A stretch of 64,000 nt of DNA from an uncultured Anaerolineae bacterium. GTDB lineage: Bacteria > Chloroflexota > Anaerolineae > Anaerolineales > Villigracilaceae. Position 1 is the first letter of the stretch. Every line of letters starts with the position of its first letter. Location: assembly GCA_937120535.1 (NCBI GenBank), contig CAKZJX010000136.1:1-64000 (forward strand), read 5' to 3'. The notes under the pieces were generated by a model. That model was not told the origin of the DNA. It made no database searches and worked only from the letters and a program-made list of their open reading frames with translations. The translations under genes were made by a program, and so were the position numbers. Positions 10,712-21,033 of the stretch are shown piece by piece.

Positions 10712-11200
10712 TTACGGGCTTTTGAGCGGCGTTGGTGTGAGTTGATACCATTCCCAATGCCAGACGTATATTGGCATTTGTTCGATCTTCCACTGGTTGC
10801 CCTGGCGCACCAACACGGCACGATCCTCGCTTCGGTAGCCGGAGATAAACAGGTTGGTGGGGTTGTATTGGGTGTATAGTTTGACATAGGCTTGAGCGCC
10901 GACGATTTCGGTCGGGCCAATGTCCACGCCGAGGTTGGACGGGGTCAAAAGGCCCTGCAGGAAGGTTTGTTGGAACTGGGCATACGACGGCTTGGCCGGC
11001 CGGTCGGCCAGATAGCCGTAGGCGCGATCGTAATCTTGGCGCAAGATGGCGATCAGGTAGTTGCGGACGACTCCTTCTGGGGTGTCCTCTGGCCCATAGA
11101 CCAGCGTGCTCTGCCGGCGTATGAAAAACAAGACGAGCGCTAGGATGACCAGCAGGCCAATCCCGATCAGGATTGCTAACAGGAAGCGATCTCGTTTCAT
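10712..11200 (-). CDS. Membrane-anchored hypothetical protein (NTF2/DUF4878-like fold suspected)
   Basis: 162 aa, N-terminal TM, then EGVVRNYLIAILRQDYDRAYGYLA...; adjacent to DUF5671-like gene. Confidence 0.6.
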   Translation of the reverse strand: MKRDRFLLAILIGIGLLVILALVLFFIRRQSTLVYGPEDTPEGVVRNYLIAILRQDYDRAYGYLADRPAKPSYAQFQQTFLQGLLTPSNLGVDIGPTEIVGAQAYVKLYTQYNPTNLFISGYRSEDRAVLVRQGNQWKIEQMPIYVWHWEWYQLTPTPLKSP

Positions 11201-11708
11201 GCGTACCTCCTTGTGATAGTCAAGGTGCCGCCTCGCTTGCGGGAAGAGATGGCAGCAGGAAGCCCGTGCCGGCCGAGAAAGGTTCGGTCGTTGCGGCGGG
11301 GGTGCTCAGCATGCAGGAGTGCGAGAGAGCGGCCTTCCAACGTGGTTGCAGGGAAGGGCGAGATGGAGGGAGCCCTTATCTTTGGAAACGTTGCTCGGTA
11401 CAAAACGGTTCCGAGGCCAAGGGGCGCTTTGTCGCTTCGATTATTTTATCATCCCACTGGGATCCCCGTAGACAGCGACTACGAGGAACGCGCAGAGGAC
11501 GCAGAACACTTCCTAAAGGTAAAGTCTCTGCACGCTCTGAGGGCCCGGCGGTTGTGTGCTTTTTGCTGCAGGTCATCGGTGCCTTTGCACAGGCACCCCG
11601 TAGTATAATTTCTGTCGTGCTCTGGTCGTACGCCTGTTCGATCCGACACGTTCGGTCCAGGACGACAAGCGTCAACAGAGCGTTTTGTTGGATGGATACG
11701 GAGGTTGC

Positions 11709-12122
<414 letters not shown>

Positions 12123-12151
12123 TCTGGCTCCACATCCCTGACGAAAACGCT

Positions 12152-13153
12152 ATGGATTTGGTTCATTCTGCGCTTCAAGGCGATCGCCTAGCCCTGGCTC
12201 GTTTGCTGACCCAGGTGGAGAACGAGACCGATGAGGGGCGGGCGGCGCTGATCAGGCTCTTTCCGCAAACCGGCCGGGCTCATTGGATTGGGGTGACGGG
12301 CGCGCCCGGCACGGGGAAGTCGTCCTTGGTCAATCAATTGACGCTCCACTATCGTCGCGAGGGCAGACAGGTGGCGGTGTTGGCTGTGGATCCGTCCAGC
12401 CCGTTTAGCGGAGGGGCGATCCTGGGCGATCGGGTGCGCATGCGCGATTTGGCCGGCGACCCCGGGGTGTTCATTCGGTCCATGGCTTCGCGCGGCTCGC
12501 TGGGGGGATTGGCCCAGGCGACGGCTGCCATGGCCCAGGTGTTTGATGCCGTCGGCTATGACATCCTTTTAATCGAGACCGTCGGCGCCGGCCAGGGCGA
12601 GGTGGACATCGCTCGCTTGGCCCACACCACGTTGGTGGTGGAAGCCCCTGGCCTAGGAGACGATATTCAAGCGATCAAGGCCGGTATTTTGGAGATAGCC
12701 GATATTCTGGTGTTGAACAAGGCCGATCGCCCGGGCGTGGAGAGCACCGAGAGGGCATTGCACTCCATGCTCAGTCTGGCGCATCCCACACGGCGGGTGG
12801 TGCGCCATCATGGGCGTTGGGAAACGGTGAACGAGGCGGCTTTGCCTACCTCGGAGCAGATGTGGATCCCGCCCATTCAGCGGACAGTTGCGACTGAGGG
12901 GAAGGGGATCGTGGAGTTGATCGGGCACATTGCCGCTCATGCCGAGCATTTGCGTCGGAGTGGGGAATGGGCTGCTCGAGAGCGCGCCCGGCTGAGGTCC
13001 GAGGTGGAAGCGTTGCTTCAAAAGGCGCTGATGGCCCGTTTCCGGGCGGCAGTTCCGCAGGCAAAGTTCGAGGCCGTTTTGCAGAGGGTTCATGAGCGTA
13101 GTCTTTCTCCCTGGGAGGCGGTGCAACTTCTGGTGGATGGGAGGTGGGGATGA
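12152..13153 (+). CDS. meaB: Methylmalonyl-CoA mutase-associated GTPase MeaB
   Basis: GVTGAPGTGKSSLVNQL P-loop, DPSSPFSGGAILGDRVRM, IETVGAGQGEVDI, LNKADRPG. Confidence 0.95.
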   Translation: MDLVHSALQGDRLALARLLTQVENETDEGRAALIRLFPQTGRAHWIGVTGAPGTGKSSLVNQLTLHYRREGRQVAVLAVDPSSPFSGGAILGDRVRMRDLAGDPGVFIRSMASRGSLGGLAQATAAMAQVFDAVGYDILLIETVGAGQGEVDIARLAHTTLVVEAPGLGDDIQAIKAGILEIADILVLNKADRPGVESTERALHSMLSLAHPTRRVVRHHGRWETVNEAALPTSEQMWIPPIQRTVATEGKGIVELIGHIAAHAEHLRRSGEWAARERARLRSEVEALLQKALMARFRAAVPQAKFEAVLQRVHERSLSPWEAVQLLVDGRWG

Positions 13154-13243
13154 TCGGGATGGACAAGCGCTCGGCCCTTGAACTGGAAAGCCAAGGGAGA
13201 GGGCGATCTCGAGCAGACGAAGATCGGTTTTAGGAGAAGAGAA

Positions 13244-14233
13244 ATGTACCACCATTCGCATGAGATGAGGGTATACGGGGATATAAAGTTGTATGCCGGC
13301 ACAGCCTCTTCCGAGTTGGCCCAGAAGATCTCGGAGTACCTGGGTCGGCCCCTGTGCGGTCGAGATGTGATCGAGTTCCCGAACGAGAATCTGTTTGTCC
13401 GCCTGCATAGCAGTGTGCGTGGACAGGATGTGTATGTCATCCAGACCACGTCGTCGCCGGTGCACCGCAACTTGATGGAGTTGTTGATCATGATCCAGAC
13501 TCTGCGGCTGGACTCGGCGGCGCGCATTACGGCAGTGGTGCCCTATCTGTGCTATGGGCGGTCCGATAAGAAGGATCAACCTCGCGTGCCAATCACAGCG
13601 CGCTTGGTGGCCGATATGATCGAAGTGGCCGGCGCCGATCGCTATATGACGCTCGATCCCCATGCCGGCCAGATTCAAGGGTTCTTCTCCATCCCAGGCG
13701 ATGTGTTGAGCGCTGCCTCGTTGGTGACCAAACACATCAAGACCCATTTGCGTCCGCACATGAAAGATCCGGTGGTGGTGGCGGCCGATCTGGGCTTTGC
13801 CAAGAAGGGCCGCAACTACGCCGCCGATCTGGATATGCCGATCGCCTTTGTAGAGAAGCGTCGGGTGGGCAACAACGTGAAAACCGAGGCGCTGACGTTG
13901 ATCGGCGATGTGACCGACCGCGATGTGATCATCGTGGACGACGAGGTGGACACCGGGAGCTCGATGCAGCAGGCGGTGCAGTTGGTGAAACAACACGGGG
14001 CGCGCGATGTGTATCTGGCGTTCATCCATCCGGTGCTGTCGACCGATGGGGCGCAACGCCTGGCTTCGTTGCCGATCAAGCACATCGTCACCACGGATAC
14101 TGTCCCGATCCCGCCGCACAAGATTCAATATCTGAAAGATCGGATCACGATCATCACCGTGTCGGCCCTGTTGGGTGAGGTGATCTTGCGTGCTCACGAG
14201 GGACGCAGCGTCGGCGAGTTGTTCAACGAGTGA
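13244..14233 (+). CDS. prs: Ribose-phosphate pyrophosphokinase
   Basis: IKLYAGTASSELAQKISEYLG, YGRSDKKDQPRVPITARLVADMIEVAGADRYMTLDPHAGQIQGFF, VIIVDDEVDTGSSM. Confidence 0.92.
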   Translation: MYHHSHEMRVYGDIKLYAGTASSELAQKISEYLGRPLCGRDVIEFPNENLFVRLHSSVRGQDVYVIQTTSSPVHRNLMELLIMIQTLRLDSAARITAVVPYLCYGRSDKKDQPRVPITARLVADMIEVAGADRYMTLDPHAGQIQGFFSIPGDVLSAASLVTKHIKTHLRPHMKDPVVVAADLGFAKKGRNYAADLDMPIAFVEKRRVGNNVKTEALTLIGDVTDRDVIIVDDEVDTGSSMQQAVQLVKQHGARDVYLAFIHPVLSTDGAQRLASLPIKHIVTTDTVPIPPHKIQYLKDRITIITVSALLGEVILRAHEGRSVGELFNE

Positions 14234-14264
14234 TCGTTTGATGGCCTGAGTGCTTTTTAGCAGT

Positions 14265-15101
14265 ATGCCCGAGTTGCCCGAAGTCGAGACCATCGCCCGA
14301 ACCTTGCGGCCAGCCTTGTTGGGGGCTGAAATCTCAGAGGCTGAGATTCGCTGGGCGCGGACGATCGCCCATCCCTCGCTGGGGGAATTCCAGGAGCGGA
14401 TTCGCGGGCAGAGCATTCAGGAGGTGGACCGCAGGGGCAAATTTCTGAGCGTTCGCCTGTCCGATGGCTATCTCTTCATCCATTTGCGGATGAGCGGCGA
14501 TCTGGTCCTTCAAGAGGCGTCCTCGCCGCCGGGCAAGCATGAGCGACTGCGCTGGAGGCTGCGCCGAGCGCAGGCTGGGCCAGCTGAAGGACAAGCCCTG
14601 GTATTCAGCGATCCTCGCAAGTTCGGCCGTGTTTGGTTGACCGAGGATCCGGCGCAGGTGGTAGGCGATCTCGGTCCGGAGCCGCTTTCTGAAGCTTTCA
14701 CGGTGGCTTGGCTGTATGAGCAGCTCCGGCGGCATCGCCGTTTGCTCAAACCGCTGTTGCTCGATCAGACCTTTTTAGCCGGCCTGGGCAACATCTACAC
14801 CGACGAAGCCCTGTACTTGGCGCGCCTACACCCCGCCACGCCTTCTCACACCGTCACCCGTGAGCAGGCAGAACGACTGCATGCGGCCATTCAGACCGTC
14901 TTGCAGGAAGGCATTCGGAGCAACGGGGCTTCGATTGATTGGGTCTATCGCGGCGGCGAGTTTCAAAATCACTTTCGCGTCTATGGACGCACCGGGCAAC
15001 CGTGCCCGACCTGCGGCGCATTGGTTGTAAAATTACGGCTGGGTCAACGTGGCACGCACTTCTGCTCGACTTGTCAACCGCTGAGGGAATATGCCGATTG
15101 A
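14265..15101 (+). CDS. mutM: Formamidopyrimidine-DNA glycosylase
   Basis: MPELPEVETIARTLRP; GLGNIYTDEALYLARLHP; zinc finger C-x2-C-x16-C-x2-C. Confidence 0.96.
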   Translation: MPELPEVETIARTLRPALLGAEISEAEIRWARTIAHPSLGEFQERIRGQSIQEVDRRGKFLSVRLSDGYLFIHLRMSGDLVLQEASSPPGKHERLRWRLRRAQAGPAEGQALVFSDPRKFGRVWLTEDPAQVVGDLGPEPLSEAFTVAWLYEQLRRHRRLLKPLLLDQTFLAGLGNIYTDEALYLARLHPATPSHTVTREQAERLHAAIQTVLQEGIRSNGASIDWVYRGGEFQNHFRVYGRTGQPCPTCGALVVKLRLGQRGTHFCSTCQPLREYAD

Positions 15102-15828
15102 GATCACAGAAGGATTGATGCGGATTTTTATCGGTTTAGCGGCTCTGCTGGTCGGTTGGACCATCGGCTTTTTCGACTCAAAGCTGCGCGCCGATCGCAA
15201 GATTCGGCAGGTCGAAGAAAAAGCCGCCCGCGCCATCCGGCAAGCACGCCTCGAGGCCGAGCGCTTGGTTTTGGCCCATCGGGCCGAGACGCCGGCCATG
15301 CCGCCCAAGACGGGGAAAACCCTGCTCCGACTGTGGTTGGATGACCGGCAACAGCTGCGCCTTGATCTAGACGATCAGCCGGTAGAGGTGAATCCCCTGG
15401 ACGAATCCCACCGAAAGCGCCTGTTGGACCTTCTGAACTCGATGCGTCCTTGGCTCGAAAGGCGGCCGGCGCCTCCCAGTCCGCCCCGGCCGGCTCCTGC
15501 TCTCCAGGCCGACCCCGGAGCGAGCGGCCGGGTTTCTCCCCCTCGGCCGGCCCCGACGCCGCCTTCGCCCCCGCTTGCCAAGCCGGCGGAGGACCAACCT
15601 GCTGACCAGCCGGGCATCGTGGAGCAGATCGACCGCATCCTACAAGCGCGGCTGGCCGCCTCGCCGTTAGCCAATCGCAGCGTGCGGCTGCAGCCATCGC
15701 CCGATGGCGGGGTGATCGTGTGGGTAGGTCTACAAAAGTTTGCCAGCGTGGAGGAAGTTTCCGATCCGGAGATCCGAGCCATCCTGCAGGCGGCCATCAA
15801 GGAATGGGAGCAAAGCCAGGGCTACTAA
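15091..15828 (+). CDS. Hypothetical TM protein with coiled coil and Pro/Ala-rich linker
   Basis: 245 aa ORF overlapping the mutM end by 11 bp; N-terminal TM, Pro-rich middle, conserved-looking C-terminal region. Confidence 0.65.
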   Translation: MPIEITEGLMRIFIGLAALLVGWTIGFFDSKLRADRKIRQVEEKAARAIRQARLEAERLVLAHRAETPAMPPKTGKTLLRLWLDDRQQLRLDLDDQPVEVNPLDESHRKRLLDLLNSMRPWLERRPAPPSPPRPAPALQADPGASGRVSPPRPAPTPPSPPLAKPAEDQPADQPGIVEQIDRILQARLAASPLANRSVRLQPSPDGGVIVWVGLQKFASVEEVSDPEIRAILQAAIKEWEQSQGY

Positions 15829-15838
15829 CCGCTCGGCG

Positions 15839-16693
15839 TCATCCTTCAGGTTTGTAGCGCGCTGTAAGGACGGGGGCCAGGTCGCGTTCGGCGATTTCAG
15901 CGGTGATATTCGGGGAGTAGAGCTGTCGCAGAGTTTGAGTGCTGTAGGGGGAGCCCATGCAGATCAATTCGTAGCCCCCTTCTTTGATTTCGTCCACGAT
16001 TTCTCCGATCACGATCCCGTTGCGGACCTTGACCGAGGCCTGTAGGCCGGCCTGGCGGGCGATCTCCAGCCCGCGGCGCAGATTCTTGCCGATCAGGGTA
16101 TCGGTCTCGAGCAGATGGTGCCAGTGTTCGCGCACCTGGCGCGCTTCGGGGTAATCTAAGTCGATCGGGGGGACAACGGTGAGCAACACCATCTCGGCCT
16201 GCACGGCTTTGGCCAGACGGATGGCCAGATTTTCGGCGGTCACCTGGTACCCCAAACCGCCCACGCAGACCAAGATCCGCTTGGGCGGCCACTTGACCTT
16301 GGGAACATAGATCATCGGCTCGCTCACGTGCTCCATGAAATGACGGAATGATCGGCCGGCCAGCAGGCGCTTCAACGGCGGGCGTCCGAGCGGGCCTATC
16401 ACCACCAAGGCCTGCTGCCCAGCTACCCGCTTAGGGATCACCTCCTCGGCTGGTCCACGCATGACCTCCAGCGCGTAGAACACGCCTTGCTGCTCAAAGA
16501 TCTCCACCGCCTGGGCAAATACTTTTTCGAGGGGATGCTGCTCCTCGTCAATCTGAGCCGGCGAAGGTTGCTCCTCGATCCCGATCAAGCGCACCGAGGC
16601 CTCTGCCAGCGTGGCGCCGAGTCGGGCGCCGTATTCCATGGCAGGGAAGGTGGTCGGACGTCCGTTGGTAAAAATATAAATTTCCAGGTCCAT
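15839..16693 (-). CDS. Universal stress protein (UspA-like)
   Basis: Two Usp-like halves; ILVCVGGLGYQ...ENLAIRLAKAVQAEMVLLTVVPP, VRNGIVIGEIVDEIKEGGYELICMGSP. Confidence 0.8.
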   Translation of the reverse strand: MDLEIYIFTNGRPTTFPAMEYGARLGATLAEASVRLIGIEEQPSPAQIDEEQHPLEKVFAQAVEIFEQQGVFYALEVMRGPAEEVIPKRVAGQQALVVIGPLGRPPLKRLLAGRSFRHFMEHVSEPMIYVPKVKWPPKRILVCVGGLGYQVTAENLAIRLAKAVQAEMVLLTVVPPIDLDYPEARQVREHWHHLLETDTLIGKNLRRGLEIARQAGLQASVKVRNGIVIGEIVDEIKEGGYELICMGSPYSTQTLRQLYSPNITAEIAERDLAPVLTARYKPEG

Positions 16694-16701
16694 GATTTCA
16701 C

Positions 16702-17241
16702 CTATCGGTACAGCAAGATACCTAAAATGCCAGCGCCAATCAGGACCAGCGGGGGAGTGATCCCCATCGCCAGGGCCAAAGCGCTCAGGCCGGCAATCAG
16801 CAGAAAGCGAAAGTTGACCCGTTTGCTACGGGTGGTGCGCATCAACTCCCAGGCCACCGTCACCATTAAAGCGGCGACGGCCGGGCTCATGCCGGCTATG
16901 AAGCCCTTGAGCCAATCCTCACGCTGAATCTGTTGCAAGAGAAACGCTACAACCAGCATCATAACCGTGGGCGGCAGGATAGCTCCCAACAGGGCGGTGA
17001 GAACGCCAGGAATGCCGCCGGCGGCATATCCCACAAACATGGCCAGCTTGAGCGCCTCGCTGCCGGGGAGCATGTTCGAGAAGCCCACTGCTTCCACGAA
17101 GCGCTCCTCGCTCATGATCGAGCCAACGGCTTCTTTGTAGAGCAAGCCGATGGAAGCCGGCCCAGAAGGCGAGAGCAAGTTCACCTTCAAAAACATCCAC
17201 AACAACTTCCACCAGACCAAGGGGCGAGAAGAAGAGGTCAT
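16702..17241 (-). CDS. Chromate transporter (short ChrA-type), copy 2
   Basis: WMFLKVNLLSPSGPASIGLLYKEAVGSIMSEERFVEAVGFSNMLPGSEALKLAMFVGYAAGGIPGVLTALLGAILPPTVMM. Start 17241 overlaps stop of upstream paralogue (ATGA). Confidence 0.8.
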   Translation of the reverse strand: MTSSSRPLVWWKLLWMFLKVNLLSPSGPASIGLLYKEAVGSIMSEERFVEAVGFSNMLPGSEALKLAMFVGYAAGGIPGVLTALLGAILPPTVMMLVVAFLLQQIQREDWLKGFIAGMSPAVAALMVTVAWELMRTTRSKRVNFRFLLIAGLSALALAMGITPPLVLIGAGILGILLYR

Positions 17242-17753
17242 GAGAAGAAGATCACTCCGATCACAGCAGCTATCAGGACGACGATGCGAGGTGGCGCTTC
17301 CAGCAGGAGCGCCACCAGACTGACGAAGCCCAATAGCCAGCCCTGCCAGCCGATTTCTCCCCCCTTCTGAAAGACTTTCCAGGCTGCAAACAGGATCACG
17401 ACTGAGATGGCCGGTGTCAAGCCCTCCAGGAAGCTGGAGATCCACGCCTCGCGGCGCAAGCGATGGAGCGCCATCACGATTCCCAGGATCAGCACGGTGG
17501 GTGGCAAGATCGAAGCAAACAGGGCCACCAATCCGCCGGCGATGCCTCCGGCCGCGTAACCGATGTACATGGCCAGTTGCAGGGCGTCTGAGCCGGGCAG
17601 GACCGAGGAGAGTCCCACCGCCTGAACGAATTGAGCCTCATCCACCAGGGTGCCCACGGCCTCGTTGTAGAGCAGGCCCACCGAGGCCGGCCCAGACGTA
17701 CTGAGCAGGTTGATTTTCAAGAAGACCCAGAAGAGATGAAGGTACAGGTTCAC
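17238..17753 (-). CDS. Chromate transporter (short ChrA-type), copy 1
   Basis: FLKINLLSTSGPASVGLLYNEAVGTLVDEAQFVQAVGLSSVLPGSDALQLAMYIGYAAGGIAGGLVALFASILPPTVLI; paralogue of the next gene. Confidence 0.8.
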   Translation of the reverse strand: MNLYLHLFWVFLKINLLSTSGPASVGLLYNEAVGTLVDEAQFVQAVGLSSVLPGSDALQLAMYIGYAAGGIAGGLVALFASILPPTVLILGIVMALHRLRREAWISSFLEGLTPAISVVILFAAWKVFQKGGEIGWQGWLLGFVSLVALLLEAPPRIVVLIAAVIGVIFFS

Positions 17754-17781
17754 AGCGAACGTCGATTGAGGAGAGTGATGC

Positions 17782-19431
17782 TTAAAGCGATTTGACGAGA
17801 TAGAGCTCCCCGCGCTGGAAACCGCGTTCCAAGTAGTATTTGCGCGTTCCTACTGCGGCGATCACGGCCATGCGGCGAAAACCGCGCGCCCGAGCGATGC
17901 GCTCTGCTTCGCCCAACAGGCGTGTTCCCAAGCCAACGTGTTGCGCCGCCCCCTGGCGCTCTGCCCCAACCGGCAGCGAAAGCCCGTAGACGTGCAGTTC
18001 ACGGATCAGAGCTGCTCCCTCAAGTTCGCTTAGTCCGAGGGCCGGCGCGCCGGGCTGCGGCAGCGACAGGCGCACGAAGCCGGCGATCCGATCGTCCGGC
18101 GTCACAAACGAGAGGAAATGTTCTTCGGCGAAGTCGGTGGAATAGGTCAGATCATCCAGGGTAAGCAGGTCGGGGCGCACAATTTGGCCGCGCACCTCGC
18201 GACAGCGAATGCACTGGCATGGTGTGCCGCGTCGTTTCATCTCCGCTTCCACGTCCTGCCGTAGCGAGGTGCGTCGGTTGCCTTCAACGACATGGGTTGA
18301 GGGAATGTCGCGGATCACGCGGTTGACGCGACAGTAGCGCGGGATAGTGGTCTTGATGTCGGCCAAGAGATCGATCAGTTCGGCCGTGGTGTAAGGTCGG
18401 TATTCGCCGCGCTTCCAGTATTCATATAGCTCAGCGTTGGCCAGCAGTTGGGTGGGATAGATTTTGAGCTCATCCGGGCACAGCCCTTGCCACAGACGGA
18501 CAAAATCGGCGCGGTCGGACTCGAGGGTGGCGCCCAACAGGTTGGGCATCCAGTGCAAGACGATCTTGAAGCCGGCAGCGCGCAGCAGGGCCACGGCGCG
18601 GCGGGTGCAGGCAACGTTATGGCCACGTTGGTTTAGTGCGAGGATGCGATCGTCCAAGCTCTGGGCGCCTAGCTGGACTTTGGTGACGCCAAGGGCGCGT
18701 AGGTGGCGGATCTCGTCGGGAGTGATCTCATCGGGTCGGGTCTCAATCACCAGGCCAACGTTGCGGTGGCGGGCGGTCTCGTTGCGCCGATGAATCTTGG
18801 CTAAGTTCACTGCCGGAGCCGGCGCATTCGGTGCGTTGGTCAGGAGGTATTCTGCATCCACTGCAGGTCGTGGGGTTTCGTTTAAGGCTTCGAAGCAACG
18901 AGCGATGAACCACTCTTGGTAGTCGCGACGGTAGGCGCTCCAGGTGCCTCCCAAGATGAGCAGTTCGATCTTGTCGGTGGAATGGCCGAGCGCTTCCAGT
19001 TGGGTAATGCGCGAGCGCACCTGTTCGTAGGGATCAAATTGATGTTCTAGGCCGCGCATTGCCCCTGGCTCATCGGGGAGGTAGCTCTTGGGCATGCGAA
19101 CGTCGGTTGGGCAGAAGATGCACTTCCCCGGGCAAGGATAAGGCTTGACGAGCACCGTGACCGTGGTCACGCCGGAGAGGGTGCGGATCGGCTTCATGCG
19201 CAACCGATCCAGCAAGGCCGTGTCGGGCTCAAGGAGGCCCTCGGCGATCATCTGATAATAGGCCGCCACCAAGAAGGACTTGCCCAACACGCCGCCTCCT
19301 GGCAAGGCATGGGCGCGTAGGCTCTCGCCCAGATTGCGCCCGCGGCGGACGTCTTCGACCACGCGCCGGGCCAGCGCCAGGCGCTCTGGGGTGAGAGCTT
19401 TGGCTGCCAGCCAGGCGTCCTTACTCTTCAT
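17782..19431 (-). CDS. elp3: Elp3-type tRNA U34 carboxymethyltransferase (radical SAM + GNAT)
   Basis: KPYPCPGKCIFCPTD, PKSYLPDEPGAMRGLEHQFDPYEQVRSRITQLEALGHSTDKIELLILGGT, CQCIRCREVRG, C-terminal GNAT VGLGTRLLGEAERIARARGF. Confidence 0.92.
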   Translation of the reverse strand: MKSKDAWLAAKALTPERLALARRVVEDVRRGRNLGESLRAHALPGGGVLGKSFLVAAYYQMIAEGLLEPDTALLDRLRMKPIRTLSGVTTVTVLVKPYPCPGKCIFCPTDVRMPKSYLPDEPGAMRGLEHQFDPYEQVRSRITQLEALGHSTDKIELLILGGTWSAYRRDYQEWFIARCFEALNETPRPAVDAEYLLTNAPNAPAPAVNLAKIHRRNETARHRNVGLVIETRPDEITPDEIRHLRALGVTKVQLGAQSLDDRILALNQRGHNVACTRRAVALLRAAGFKIVLHWMPNLLGATLESDRADFVRLWQGLCPDELKIYPTQLLANAELYEYWKRGEYRPYTTAELIDLLADIKTTIPRYCRVNRVIRDIPSTHVVEGNRRTSLRQDVEAEMKRRGTPCQCIRCREVRGQIVRPDLLTLDDLTYSTDFAEEHFLSFVTPDDRIAGFVRLSLPQPGAPALGLSELEGAALIRELHVYGLSLPVGAERQGAAQHVGLGTRLLGEAERIARARGFRRMAVIAAVGTRKYYLERGFQRGELYLVKSL

Positions 19432-20146
19432 GGATCGGCCACTCCTTTTGTTTGAACATCTCGGTGTGTAGGCCACATTCGGTCTTGCCGCGGCCGGCCC
19501 AGCGTCCAGCGCGCTCCGGAGCGTCGGCGCTCACAGCGATGGTACAGGGTGCACAACCGATGGAGCGGTAGCCGCGTGTTGTAAGGGGATGAGCGGGGAG
19601 GCGGTGCTCCTGGAGGTAGTGCATGACCTGAGCGTGCGTCCAATTCAAGAGGGGATTGATCTTCAGCAGGTCCCCTTCTTGGGGTTCTAGGATGCGGGCT
19701 TGGGAGCGTTGTGGGGTTTGGTCGCGCCGGATGCCGGTGATCCAGGCTCGCAATCCGGTCACGGCCTTTTGCATTGGCTGGACTTTGTGGATGTAGCAAC
19801 ACAGGTCGGGGTCCTCGATGGGCAGGGTGCGAAGGTGCTGCCGCACGAAGACATCCCAGCGCGAGTCTCGGTAGAGGTCTGTCACGTTCAGGTTCCATTC
19901 CCGTTGGATGCGTTCGCGAAATTCGAGCGTTTCCCAGAAGTGGTAGCCGGTATCTAGAAAGAGAATTCGCAGGTTGGGTCGGAGGCGAGTGGCCATGTGG
20001 AGCAACGCCATGGATTGCGTTTGGAAGGAACAGCTCATGGCGATCTCATCATCGCGAAAGGTGTCAAATGCCCATTGGAGGATCTCCGGCGGTTGTTTTT
20101 TCTCGAATTCGCAGTTCAATCGATCGATTTCTTCACGGCTAAGCAT
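19421..20146 (-). CDS. cysH: Phosphoadenylyl/adenylyl-sulfate reductase (APS-reductase type, Fe-S Cys pairs)
   Basis: PDLCCYIHKVQPMQKA, GYRSIGCAPCT, KTECGLH catalytic motif. Confidence 0.92.
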   Translation of the reverse strand: MLSREEIDRLNCEFEKKQPPEILQWAFDTFRDDEIAMSCSFQTQSMALLHMATRLRPNLRILFLDTGYHFWETLEFRERIQREWNLNVTDLYRDSRWDVFVRQHLRTLPIEDPDLCCYIHKVQPMQKAVTGLRAWITGIRRDQTPQRSQARILEPQEGDLLKINPLLNWTHAQVMHYLQEHRLPAHPLTTRGYRSIGCAPCTIAVSADAPERAGRWAGRGKTECGLHTEMFKQKEWPIHEE

Positions 20147-20218
20147 TTTAAGATATACCCGTGTTGAAGGATGGGTTCATGGGAGGCTAATTTTAGCTAA
20201 GGAAGGACATTGGGGGGA

Positions 20219-20977
20219 TTAGGAACGCTTGGCGAGAAAGGCTTCTACAGCGCTGCGATGTTCGTTGGAGCGGCCGGCTTGTTCTTGCAGTTCGGCTTCT
20301 AGGGTGAGGATGTGCTCTAGGTGAGGGGTCATGGCGCGATGGAAGGCACGCTTGGCCTTGCCGAACGCGTCTAAAGGGCCGGCGGCCAGTTGTGTGGCCA
20401 GGGCGTGTGTGGCCGGCAGAAGGTCAGTGGTGACCAGGCGGTTGATGAGTCCCCACCGATGGGCGGTTTCGGCATCGATGGGATCGTTGCTCAGGTAGAA
20501 TTCGAGGGCGCGGCCCAATCCGATCAGGGCCGGCAGGAGGAGCGAGACCCCGCTATCGGGAACCAGCCCCAGGCGGCGGAAACCGACCACAAAGCGGGCT
20601 TGGGGCGAAGCAATGCGCAGATCGCAAGCCAGAGCGATTCCCAGGCCGGCCCCAGCACAGATGCCGGGAATGGCTGCCAGGATGGGCTTCTCGAACGTTC
20701 GCAGGTGCAGGATCAGCGGGTTGTAGGTGGTTTGGAGGTGCTCGCCGTAGGATACGGTGCTGGCGGCGGCCTGCATTTCATGCACGTCATGGCCGGCGCT
20801 GAACGCTTGGCCAGCGCCGGTGATCATCACGACGCGTACCCGAGAGTCCTGCTCAGCCTGTTGGAGGGCGGCGCGCAGGGCGGCGATCAGCTCTAGGGTG
20901 AGGGCGTTGGCACGTTCGGGTCGGTTTAGGGTCAGGGTGAGGACGCCAGCGTGGAGGTCGGAGAGAAGCGAGTTCAT
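20219..20977 (-). CDS. Enoyl-CoA hydratase/isomerase family protein
   Basis: LTLNRPERANALTLELIAAL, ITGAGQAFSAGHDVHEM, AAIPGICAGAGLGIALACDLRIAS. Confidence 0.92.
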   Translation of the reverse strand: MNSLLSDLHAGVLTLTLNRPERANALTLELIAALRAALQQAEQDSRVRVVMITGAGQAFSAGHDVHEMQAAASTVSYGEHLQTTYNPLILHLRTFEKPILAAIPGICAGAGLGIALACDLRIASPQARFVVGFRRLGLVPDSGVSLLLPALIGLGRALEFYLSNDPIDAETAHRWGLINRLVTTDLLPATHALATQLAAGPLDAFGKAKRAFHRAMTPHLEHILTLEAELQEQAGRSNEHRSAVEAFLAKRS

Positions 20978-21033
20978 GTTGAAGTGAGGAGAGAGGTCAA
21001 GAAAGAAACGAAGCGAGCAAAAAAGGGAAGCGC

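Noticed and set aside
12653-14416. 587-aa ORF on - strand
   Set aside because: Antisense to clear meaB, prs and mutM reading frames; composition typical of reverse-strand shadow ORFs in GC-rich DNA.
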